Below, in pieces: positions 23,691 through 33,857 of a stretch of DNA of 64,000 bases. Source of the DNA: Pilaira anomala (lineage: Eukaryota > Mucoromycota > Mucoromycetes > Mucorales > Mucoraceae); assembly GCA_025716855.1 (NCBI GenBank), contig JAIXMQ010000051.1:1-64000 (forward strand). The letters are read 5' to 3'. The notes below the pieces were generated by a model that ran no database searches, was not told the DNA's origin, and saw nothing but the letters and a program-made list of their open reading frames with translations. Made by a program: the position numbers and the translations under genes. The stretch's first letter is position 1. Each line of letters starts with the position of its first letter.

Positions 23691-24602
23691 ATGATACAAA
23701 TGACTGAATTCTTAACTCCATTAAATGAAGAAACTAGACATTATAAATGTGATTTCTGCGATAAATCATTTTATCGTTTAGAACATAAGGTTCGACATGT
23801 AAGAACACATACAGGAGAGAAACCACATCATTGTATATTTGAACAATGTGATAAAAGGTTTGCTCGATCTGATGAACTTCAAAGACATATCCGTGTACAC
23901 AACTCATCTTGTGCTGTAAAGATTCGCCGCAGAAGAAAGTCCTCAAAGGAACATGTTCCTTCCGAGGAAGAGAATTATATGCGCCAACAACAACATTGCT
24001 CTGTTCTTCGTTTATCTCACAATACCACCAATGATGTTGATTTAATGAGCAAGTTACAAGAAAAGAAACGCCGTGCTCGCGATCGTCGTACTTCCTCATC
24101 ATCTGTGCTTCACCATTGTCTTGCCACTGGTTGCTTTAAATCTTTCTGGAGAAAAGGTCAACTCGTTCGTCATATCGAAACACAACATGGTATTCAGGTT
24201 ACTAGAGAAGATGTATTAGACAAAGAGAAAATGTCTCAACTTCTTGATTCAGTACCTAAATTAACATTTACTCGTCGATTATCTGACGCTTCAGCTTCTT
24301 CTTCATCTGCTGCTTCAATCGATTGTTTATCACCACCTACACCTAATTACATCCCACAACAGCCTATAACCGATGAATATTCAACACCTTCTTTTGGTTA
24401 CAACACGCCTCATCTTACGATTGTTGAACCCATTCATTACTCAAATTACTATAATAATATCCAAAATCCTGTAAACCAACAAAAAAATACCATGATTTCT
24501 CTTCCTTCATTTAAAGATGCTTTTATGCCTTCCCTCTTAGATTCAGGTTCTAACCAAGACAACTTATCACTTCCATCCTTTAAAACTTTATTCTGTAATT
24601 AA
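23691..24602 (+). CDS. C2H2 zinc-finger transcription factor with Mig1/CreA-like fingers
   Basis: Single exon, 303 residues. Two adjacent canonical C2H2 fingers lie at about 18-74, joined by the TGEKP linker. The DNA-reading helices are RLEHKVRH and RSDELQRH, the same pattern as fungal Mig1/CreA, which read a GC-box-like core. A third, isolated finger (about 139-162, C-x4-C-x12-H-x4-H) follows a basic KRRARDRR stretch. The rest is Ser/Thr/Pro-rich, with repeated SLPSFK motifs near the C-terminus. The isolated third finger and short length differ from carbon-repressor Mig1/CreA, so I infer a related GC-box regulator of unknown targets. A second Met three codons in could be the true start. Confidence 0.85.
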   Translation: MIQMTEFLTPLNEETRHYKCDFCDKSFYRLEHKVRHVRTHTGEKPHHCIFEQCDKRFARSDELQRHIRVHNSSCAVKIRRRRKSSKEHVPSEEENYMRQQQHCSVLRLSHNTTNDVDLMSKLQEKKRRARDRRTSSSSVLHHCLATGCFKSFWRKGQLVRHIETQHGIQVTREDVLDKEKMSQLLDSVPKLTFTRRLSDASASSSSAASIDCLSPPTPNYIPQQPITDEYSTPSFGYNTPHLTIVEPIHYSNYYNNIQNPVNQQKNTMISLPSFKDAFMPSLLDSGSNQDNLSLPSFKTLFCN

Positions 24603-27600
24603 CTGTTGATCAGTTTATTAGTTATGTAATTATATACCCCTCTAAATCTATCTATCTCTCTTTCTCTCTAATTCTATCCCTCATGCCCATTCCCTTCTTT
24701 TTATTATTTATTATTTATTATTTATGTATTCTATTATAATAAATTTATTTTCTAATAATAAAACACCTTGTTTAAAACAAATCATAACTTTAATTGGTAG
24801 GCCAGGGGTAAAGTAATAATAAGTAAAAAGTTTCCCAGCAGGATTGCACAGAAGAATCCAATCCCTCTCCGCAATTTCATCGAATGATATACGGTATAAA
24901 TTTCCTTTCTGGATATAACTATAGCCCGCGATCCAACAAAAAGTTATTTTTCCTAATTATCGCAGTGAGGAAAAAAAAAAAAAAAAAGATAACAGCTCAC
25001 CACAAATAATGATATCAAAGTTAACCAGTTTGTGTATCATTAGATTACATAAATATCTATTATTAATATATTGCCTTTTCTTTTATCTTAAAAACCACTC
25101 CACTATTACCGGGAAAAAAAAAAAGCATATATACAACGCGGACTCTACATTAGCCATAATAACATGATAATCTCTATATGGTCTCTTTTCGGAAAATTTT
25201 CCTGGTAAATTCAAGGGCGCCTCATTTTTTTTTTTTTTTTTTTTTTTACCAAAAGGATATTTTTTTTTAGTACTCGAATATATTAGATATAATTGCCTCA
25301 TAATACCATTCTTTGGTATGCGATCTGTGTTACGAGAACTTGATGACGATTGTTAAATGATTTGTCCCATTATTAGTCATTCACTTGATATATACTTGGT
25401 TAGATTTCTTGTTATTTCCTTCCCTTTTCCCGTGCTGGTCCAAGTCTTTTTTGTTTGTTACCAAACTGAAAACATGTATTTACTGTATACATAGAGTATC
25501 ATCAATGCATATTTAAAATAAAATAAAAAATAAGAAACTTGTTAGTGAAGTAAATGTAATGAATTACTAAACATTAAAAAAAAAAAAAAGAGTTGTATAT
25601 TTGTATAGCCTGTTTAAAGTAGTCAATGCAAAACACATTAAAAAAAAAATATCCAAGCTGGTACCTTTGTATTTTTGCTAATTAAATTCTGACAGGAACA
25701 CAATAACAATTAATTTGTCAAACTTTGATTCGATCCGAACCAAAAGCTATTATCTGCTACAAAATGTGAAAATTATGTCACAACATCCTAACTTAAAAAA
25801 GGTTATTTTAAGGGAATAACAAATAGATTCTAAAAAGTAAATAGCTGGATCACAAAATAATTACGCAGGAATAGCAGCAGGTGTAATATAAAAAGCAGCA
25901 GCATTACTTCCCTTTTCGTTTACAGGTAAGCTTATACGTTTGACGACACATGGAAAACAAATAAGTAAAAAAGAGCTAGAAATCTTTTCAGATAATTCTG
26001 AATATACGTATGTACAACAACATGACTCAAAAACATGATTTTGTAAAACTAACAACTAAAACCTATTGTTATTATTGTATTAGGATGTTCGAAGTCAAGC
26101 TAATAAACTGTATTCCATTGGCCAATACCTGATGAAGAACAACTTGTAATTTTTTCTGAGTATATATACTTTTCAGTAGTAACAGGTGCGGAGCCTTCTT
26201 CGTCGCACGATTTGCAAAGCAGTTCAACTTGAAGATTGCTAAATTCTACTATATGAACTTTTGAGTGTATAGTTAATGGTTATTTTCAGTGATACAGCTA
26301 GAGGGGGATATTTATTAAATGAAAAAAAAAAAAAAAAAGACACAGAAGAAGTTTAGAAAGTGAGCAGTGAAATATTTAGTTATCAACTTGAAAAGACACA
26401 AGAAATGAAATTTAGTGAAGAGTTGTCTGGATATTTTAGCAAAGTTATTACTTAACAATGAGAGATATGATCAAGTGGGTATATAGGAAGCACAAAAGAG
26501 TGTTTATTATTACAGACTTACGGTAATGTGTATCAGCAGCAAATTATTAGAAAGATGCTTCGAAATAAATTAATAAAGACAATAAGACTTGAGAAGGTTT
26601 TAAGAGAATACAGCAGTTAGACTTGTATAGCTTGATTAAAGTAATTTTTCTGTAAGGTGTATTTATATGTTTTCGTGTTACCCTTTTAAACCTCAAGAGG
26701 TGTAACATTAGAACAATCAAGATTGAGCTTTTTCCTCTCACTTTTAGGCTATAATCCTGCCATTCAAAATATGTTTGTGAAAAATGATTTTTTATAACTA
26801 AACTATATATATATATATATTTTTTTTTACTAATTTATTGCGATTAAAGGAGAGGGCTTATACGATCGGTCAGGATATGTGGTCACACTACAGTGAAAAA
26901 ATTTATACAAGGAAGCCTTAATTAACGTTCTTTGCTTGATATAAATCGACTTAATAAAGAAAGAGATGTGTGAGAGAGATAATTGCTGTCGTACTCTGTA
27001 ATGAAGTGAAGCTTTTCATTGTACTAGCAACAGTTTGAAACGAAAATGCTCAAAAAAAAAAAAACAAAGAAAACAAAAGAAGATGCTAATGCAGGCTCCA
27101 AACAAATAAAAATTGAAAGAAACGGACAAACATGATTGTTGAATATTTTCGCTTATTTAAATTTTGATTTTATCGTGTAAAACCTTTGTAAAAAAAAAAA
27201 AAAATCAATGAAGTAGTGTGGAACCAATTATTCTTCGTGGGAGTCTTAAAAATAAATCGTGAGAAGAAAAACTTCGGCACCACTGTCATAAAAATACAAA
27301 CTTTTAGTAGCACAAATGCTATCAATACAATCTGATTAAAAAAAGAAAAAAAAGATATATATATTTATAGGATAAAATTCTTTTTCATTTTTTTCTTCTG
27401 TCAGCAAAAATACGTTTTTTTTTTTAAAGAGGCTTTTTAAAACTACATTATTAGAACAAATAAAAATTTATACGTATTGATTTTAATCACGTAAAATCAG
27501 AAAATATTATAGATAAGAAAAATGTTTTTAATTAACTTGGTACGCAGATAATTTGTTCATGTGATATTATCCGTTCCTGAAATTTATTACCATAAACTAC

Positions 27601-28105
27601 TGATACACGTTTGAGGTTTAATGATTACACAATATTTCATTTTATCTTGTATTAAAGTGAGCTCAATTGGTACACACACTTACTTATATCATGCTTACAA
27701 TGAAAGTTGAGAGAGACGATATATTCTATCAATTTGATAACGATAAGAAAACACATTGACAGTATTTCCCACGACGAAATAATAAGACAAGATGTCGATC
27801 TCTTTGATAGATTATGCAAGAAGTTATTTATAATGACCAGATCAAGTAAGTTGATAGATCGTAATCAATCACCTAGTTGATTGGGTTCTCCCCTTTTCTT
27901 TATCAGAATTCCTGTATGCGGCAACTAAAAAAAAAAAAAAAAAAAAAAAAAGCTAAACTAGTTGTTCATTATTTCAATGATATCATGACACATGTGACGA
28001 TTAGAAAACCCATGATAAGTACTGACAACCCACCAAAAGAAGTACATTATTATTATTATTATTCTTTATTTACAATATTTTTATTATTATTATTATTATT
28101 ATTAT
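24603..28105. other. Long intergenic stretch, no supported gene
   Basis: About 3.5 kb of AT-rich DNA between the 3' ends of the convergent zinc-finger and arginase genes. No frame has convincing composition. Contains A/T runs up to about 22 nt and an ATT microsatellite (about 28046-28104) ending at the arginase stop region. No tRNA box pair or transposon ends were found by eye. Confidence 0.45.
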
Positions 28106-29041
28106 TTATAATAATGTTTCGCCTAAACAAGCACGAGCAAGAGAACAACCGACTTGAACAGTTTGGTATACAGAGTTAGGATCTTCTAAAGTAGGATTTA
28201 CTTCCATAATATCAGTGGCAACTAATAAACCAGTTTCAGCAAGTGCTTCACAAATATAATGACCTTCTCTGAAGGTTAAACCACCACGAACAGGAGTACC
28301 AGTACTAGGAGCAACCGAAGGATCTAATGCGTCAACATCAAATGAAAGATGGATAGGTAATTCTCTCTTAGGGTTCACATGGTCTAAAGCCATATCGACC
28401 ACTTTACCAATACCATACTTATCAACATGATGCATTGAGAATGCTTTAATACCCAAATCACGAATAATCTTCTTTTCACCTTCATCAATATCACGTAATC
28501 CAATATAAGTTAATCGATCTGCTTTTAATAAAGGTTGAACCCATTCAAAGTCAGGATGATGCTCAGCGATACCAATCAAGAAGCTAAGAGGACAACCATG
28601 AACATTACCAGAATCAGTACTTGCGGGTGTATTAATATCAGCATGTGCGTCAACCCAGATAAGACATGCATCGGGATGAGCTCTAAGGATACCAGAGACA
28701 GTTGCTATGCCAACTGAATGATCTCCACCAAGAGTCAAGACGAATTTACCTTCTTTGGCAGATTGATAGATTTGTTCTTCAACATGTCTGGTTACAGCAG
28801 AAACATACTTGGGTTGTTTCAAGTTGAGAGTATCAGGGTCTTCTTTAGGACGTAATGATTCAATTTGTTCATTACCTTCATATTCTACTGACCAACCTAA
28901 TTCTTCAAGTTGATTCAAGATACCATGTTCAACCAAATGTACTGGTCCTTCTTCTACACCACCTCTAGGTTGTCCACCACTGAATGGTACACCAATAACA
29001 GATACAGAAGATGATTTTAAAAACTTTGAAACTTGTACCAT
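28106..29041 (-). CDS. CAR1: Arginase
   Basis: Single exon, 311 residues, typical for arginase. It hydrolyses L-arginine to ornithine and urea in the cytosol, using a binuclear manganese centre. The metal ligands are in GGDHS (His108), DAHAD (131-135) and SFDVDALDP (233-241). The substrate loop GNVHGCP and the conserved EVNP tail are present. These features and the length separate it from agmatinase. Its 3' end lies against a long ATT repeat. It is followed upstream, on the same strand, by an aldehyde dehydrogenase. The start is the only Met before the first strand (SVSVIGVPFSGGQ). Confidence 0.97.
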   Translation of the reverse strand: MVQVSKFLKSSSVSVIGVPFSGGQPRGGVEEGPVHLVEHGILNQLEELGWSVEYEGNEQIESLRPKEDPDTLNLKQPKYVSAVTRHVEEQIYQSAKEGKFVLTLGGDHSVGIATVSGILRAHPDACLIWVDAHADINTPASTDSGNVHGCPLSFLIGIAEHHPDFEWVQPLLKADRLTYIGLRDIDEGEKKIIRDLGIKAFSMHHVDKYGIGKVVDMALDHVNPKRELPIHLSFDVDALDPSVAPSTGTPVRGGLTFREGHYICEALAETGLLVATDIMEVNPTLEDPNSVYQTVQVGCSLARACLGETLL

Positions 29042-29181
29042 GACTAATTTTCTTTTAAAATTATAAAGAAAAAGAAAGATAAATTACACTTAAAAAAAAA
29101 AAAAGCATTCTATTTATATGTATTTACGACCAATGGAAGCGTGAGAAAATTAGGTACGGTCACATGTTGCACAACATGCAA

Positions 29182-29209
<28 letters not shown>

Positions 29210-29212
<3 letters not shown>

Positions 29213-31191
29213 TTTTCTTTTGAGGTAAAAAAAAATAGTTATCAAGGCAGCCAATAATTTGATAGGGTTCTTATAAGCTTTCAATTTAATCATGTAAGGA
29301 TGATCAACCAAGAAAAGACGCAAGATATTGTATTTACGTTGGTTATAAGGAGGATAACGAACTGCTACATTAGTTCCTTCCATGCTTTGTTTCTTGAATA
29401 ACATGGATCGTTCATGTGTAAACGTATCAAATGATTTCTTGCCGTGGTAATTACCCATACCCGAATTACCTACACCACCGAATGGTATAGCGTATTCTAT
29501 ATATACTTTGTTAGTAATGTAAAGAAAATTAGCATACTTTTTATTCTCTTTCTTTTACCGGCTTGATGCATTAAACAATCATTGACACAAACACCACCCG
29601 ATTGGGTATTTCTTAACACTATATATAAATCATTCGAAATTTAGTGTTACATTCACATACAAAAAAACCGTCATTTCAATTTACCTTTTTCGACAATTTT
29701 GTTCTTGTGTGTAAAGATATAAAGTGCAAGTGGAGGTTCTCTAATAAAGATTTTTTTTTTTTAGTATATATACAAATAGAAACACTATCTAATGTTTTTT
29801 TTTTACTTTTTGTTCACGAGTGCAATGGCTTCTTCAATATCATTATAAGTAATGACAGGTAAAATAGGACCAAAGATTTCATCACCCATCAAAGAAGGAT
29901 CATCTCGATTTACATTAATAACCAATGTAGGAGCAATATAACGATCGTTAATATCAATTTCACCACCAGCTACAATCTCACCACTCGTTCTGTTCTTCAA
30001 TAAACTCTGGATACGTTCAACGTGACGTTCAGAGACAATACGAGCATAAGAATCAGATTGTTGAGGGTTCTTTCCGTACCATGTCTCGACCGTCTTTTTA
30101 AAAGCAGTAACAAATTCATTTAAACGAGATTTAGGTACCAAGACATAATCAACACCAATACAAATCTATACATATAATATTTAGTTCTGTAAAAAAATAA
30201 TGCTTATTTTTTACTTACTTGACCAGCGTTATAACATTTACCAAATGCAATACGGTTTGCACTGATTTGCATATCAGCATCTTGTGCGATAATAGCAGGA
30301 CTAATAAGTAAAACTATTTTAGTTTTTTTTTTTGTCTCTCTTATTTTTGTAAAAACTCACGATTTGCCACCTAATTCAAGTGTTACTGGAGTCAAATACT
30401 TTGCAGCAGCAGTCATAACGATCTTTCCAACATGACTGTTACCAGTATAGAAAATATGATCAAAGCGTTCCTTTAATAAAGCAGTAGTTTGTTCAACACC
30501 ACCATTCACAATACGATAACAGCTTGTATCCATATACTTTGGAAACAAATCAGTAATAACAGCAGCCGTATGAGGAGAGACTTCAGAAAGTTTGAGAATG
30601 ACTGAATTACCAGCTGCAATAGCACCGACAAATGGAAGAAGTGAAAGTTGAACAGGATAATTCCAACTACCGATAATAAGTACAACACCAAGTGGATCTT
30701 TACGGATAATAGCTTTATCCATCTTGTTAATCATCGATCTTGGCTTTACTTGTTCATCTTTAACAAAGGCATCAATATGCTAAAATACAAAAAAAAAAAA
30801 AAAAAAAAAAAATTAAAATTCATGCGCATATTTTTTTTTTTTTTTTTTACACTTACTTTTAAAAAAAAAAGACATTCATCAAGTACAGGAGCAATATCAC
30901 CACCTACTGCTTCGTTTAATGGTTTGTTCATATCCAATTTCATGGCTTGAACTAAACGGTCTTCGTTTTCATAAATCAAATCATACAAGCGTTGAATTTG
31001 TACCTTACGCCATTGCAAGTCGCGAGGTTTACCTTTCAAAAAAAAAAAAAAAAGAGTTAATAGGAATGAACAAGGGGGGTAAGTCAATACATATATATGT
31101 TATTCTAGTATTAGTATTTACCTATATTAAAGATTTGACGGACGTGACTAACATGGTCCTGAATACTTTCAAAACTTGTAACTTGAGCCAT
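29210..31191 (-). CDS. HFD1: Fatty aldehyde dehydrogenase, ALDH3 type (Hfd1-like), tail-anchored
   Basis: Eight exons on the minus strand, 31122-31191, 30857-31032, 30361-30779, 30219-30300, 29807-30165, 29685-29740, 29559-29618 and 29210-29496, give 502 residues. It oxidises long-chain aldehydes to fatty acids with NAD. Key residues are the NAD-site segment GSWNYPVQL, general base Glu217 in LELGGKS and catalytic Cys251 in [11 protein letters not shown], with the ALDH3-type DYVL following. The [11 protein letters not shown] motif is present. The C-terminus ends in a hydrophobic stretch ([12 protein letters not shown]) plus lysines, as in tail-anchored human ALDH3A2 and yeast Hfd1, so a membrane location (ER, lipid droplet or outer mitochondrial) is likely. 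The active-site cysteine sits immediately after a splice junction. Confidence 0.94.
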
Positions 31192-31293
31192 ATTTTTTTT
31201 TTTAAAGAAAAGTAAAAAGAGAAAAAAAAAAAAAAAAAGTGATGGGAAAAAAAATTACTTTATTTTTTTTTTACTGTTATATACAAGGTAGGA

Positions 31294-31307
31294 AAAGCAC
31301 GTGCTTT
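31294..31307. promoter_or_regulatory. 14-bp perfect palindrome centred on CACGTG
   Basis: AAAGCACGTGCTTT is a perfect palindrome about 105 bp upstream of the aldehyde dehydrogenase ATG (minus strand), just past the stop of the next gene. It is a bHLH-type site by sequence; use in this promoter is inferred. Confidence 0.45.
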
Positions 31308-31339
31308 AACGTTTTGGACAGAGAAAATAGGGTAAGAAG

Positions 31340-31903
31340 TTATTGTCCAAATTGGGTTTCAAACGACTTTCGTCTGTGTAAGAACGCTTGTCTTAATACA
31401 GAATTCATGGATGAATATTCTGTATTACTACTAATATTACTTATATCTGTCATTTCCGTATCTTGTTCCCACCAACTTTCTCTTCTTTCTGGATCTCCAA
31501 ACCTTTCAAGATGAATTGAATGTAATAATCCATTAATATTTTCATAGGATGTTAAAGGTGCATGATCATGAACACTTGTAGGTATTGTATTATTATTCGG
31601 TTCAACTGTCTTGGTGGATATTGAAATAGGTTTTAGTACTGTAGAATGTGTTGGGTATAGAGTTGAACCTTCTGCTTGTTGTTGTTGTTGTTGTTGTTCT
31701 GACCTATCTTATTTTATCAGTTTAAAATAAATCTTTATATATAATATTTTTTTTTTTTTTTACTGTGTTGATTCGGTTTGGTAAGTTTTCGATCGCTTAT
31801 AACTTCTGTCAAGCGCTTCATCTGATCGACTTCTTTTTAATTGTCCATGATCCATATTGAAGATTGAAGTTATAAGTGGGGTATCCCAATAGGACCTTGA
31901 CAT
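31340..31903 (-). CDS. Small Ser/Gln-rich protein of unknown function
   Basis: Two exons on the minus strand, 31764-31903 and 31340-31703, give 167 residues. The second exon has no start codon of its own. It is recognised by an acceptor ending at 31704 and by normal coding composition to TAA 31340-31342. The N-terminal third has a basic Arg/Lys/Ser stretch (LKRSRSDEALDRSYKRSK) that could be a nuclear localisation signal. A seven-Gln run follows, then a C-terminal part with IHLERFGDPERRESWWEQ and an RRKSF motif that looks like a kinase site. I do not recognise a family. An in-frame upstream Met exists, but its product begins with a TA-repeat-encoded Tyr/Ile run, so I chose MSRSYWD. Confidence 0.65.
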
Positions 31904-33857
31904 GTATTTTATACAGAATATAATATGTATATATATATATATATATTTATATATATTTATATACACTGATATATAAATCAGAAAAAAAAAAAAAAACTAC
32001 AAAGAGATAAAAAAAAAAAAAGACCCTTTTGAAATTATAATTGTAAGCAAATCGTCTATAGCGGCAGTCACGCGATTTTCTTGGTAGAAATGATTAGGTA
32101 ATATATACATAATTCTTGAGAATATCTATTACTTATGGAGCTCATTTTCAAGTCATTGCAGCCAAAAAAAAAAAAAAAAAAAAAAAATTAAAATAATTGA
32201 AAAAAACAAGGGCAAAACTTACTGCGAACCGTTTTCTTTTTTATATTATATTTCTTTGACAATAACAGTACAGAAGAATCACTTTATCTTAATGTCCCTA
32301 CTCTTTTTTTTTTTTTTTTTTTTTTTTTTGTGCTATTTCATTGTTTTGTTCTGAGGCGACTTTACCTGGTTTTGAAAATAAGGATTATACTCAACAGTCG
32401 TACACCAGCTTAGAAGAGGAGTAAATAATATCATACCAGGCCAACAAGTAATACGTTTGTATCCCCTCGCAGCCATTTTTACATTGATTTTTACATCTTT
32501 CGAAAGAGCATCAAATTTTACATTGATTTTTACATCTTTCGAAAGAGTATCAAATTTTACATTGAACAACACCATTAAAAATCAAAGCTTTAAAGCCTTT
32601 TTTTGATACCAAGACATATATTCGCATTTTTTTTAAAAAAAAAATGAAAAGTTAGAAACGTGAATTATATCTTGAGATGACGTTAAAGCTTTTCAGCTTT
32701 CTAATTAATTTTTAATTTGATGCTCTTTCTAAATGGTGTGAGAAATAAATGTCAAGTAATAATAAAGGTTTTTAGTGGTTATGGTAAGAGAAAACCTCGT
32801 TTCTATAAGGGCAGGTATATATAGTTTTCAAAATGCATAGAAAAATGTACATTTATAAATTCTGCATCGTTTATACGTCTGTATCTTGATTTTTTTTGGG
32901 ACTTTTAAATTTTTTACATTAAAAGTTTATAATACCCCACACATCTATGATTTTTGCCTAATATAAGATAAAAATCTTGGCTGCAGTACTTTTAAGTATA
33001 TAACACGTATAGCAAAAACGTAGTGGGGGGGGGAGCTTTGCTACTGTAATGCAATCGTATATAGTCTCGAAAAAGTTCATCACTTTTTTGAACTGTGACG
33101 TATGTATGTACATACACATTACAATCAAAGTGAAGGTATATAGTGGAAAAGACAGAAAAATATAAAAAAAGATTCCAATGCATTCTGTTTTTGACGTTAC
33201 TAAATCAAGAAAAGATTTTTTTTTTTTTTTACCGCGTCTCTTCTCCTTTTTGTTTTTATTTGTTGCAGATCTTTTGCGAATAAAACATATTTTCGGTAAA
33301 ATTTATAATGACCCCACCTTAGATTGAAACGACACACGCGTTTTTTTTTTTTTTTTATGTCATTTTAACTGTTATAAAAATAAATTTTAGGTTATTCGGT
33401 ACAAAAAGTTTTTTTTTTAGTGTAACTAAATAATTAGAAAATCACTTTATATTTGTTTTGATTATCGATTAACGCCAACAGAGACAGGAGGGGATTAGTG
33501 ATTTATTAGATCAAAAGTAAAAAAAAAAAAAAAAATAGTGTAGATTAAAAAAAAAAAAAAAATTATCGTGTGAGAGAAAACGCACATTTCAATGGATAAG
33601 GAAAAATATAAACAACACACACACACACATACTACTGATCCTGTGAAACAACATCTATCCTAAAAAAAATTAAATGCGAAAGAAAATAGAGTATTTTGTT
33701 ATGTTACAAAAAATAATAACTTTTTTTTAGATGTTACAAAAAATAATACTATTTTTTTTTTTATTAATGAAGAAAAAGAGGGGCGTGATATGATAACAAA
33801 TGAATTAAAAGTAAAGAAAAAAAAAAAAAAAGATGATGAGAAATATTTTTTTTTTTT
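31904..33857. other. Intergenic with tandem repeat, no supported gene
   Basis: AT-rich. Contains the 39-bp tandem repeat (32477-32565), a short direct repeat of TGTTACAAAAAATAAT (about 33702-33747), an AC run near 33617 and many A/T tracts. The minus-strand frame over the 39-bp repeat (32333-32575) is explained by the repeat length being a multiple of three. Confidence 0.5.
32477..32565. repeat. 39-bp tandem repeat, 2.3 copies
   Basis: Copy 1 is 32477-32515, copy 2 is 32516-32554 with a single C/T difference, and an 11-bp partial third copy runs to 32565. The near identity indicates a recent duplication. Confidence 0.9.

Noticed and set aside
31239..31514. Plus-strand open frame of 91 codons
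   Set aside because: It is the antisense shadow of the second exon of the small minus-strand gene, which has the better composition and splice signals.
32477..32565. CRISPR-like repeat
   Set aside because: The copies are directly adjacent with no spacers, and the genome is eukaryotic.
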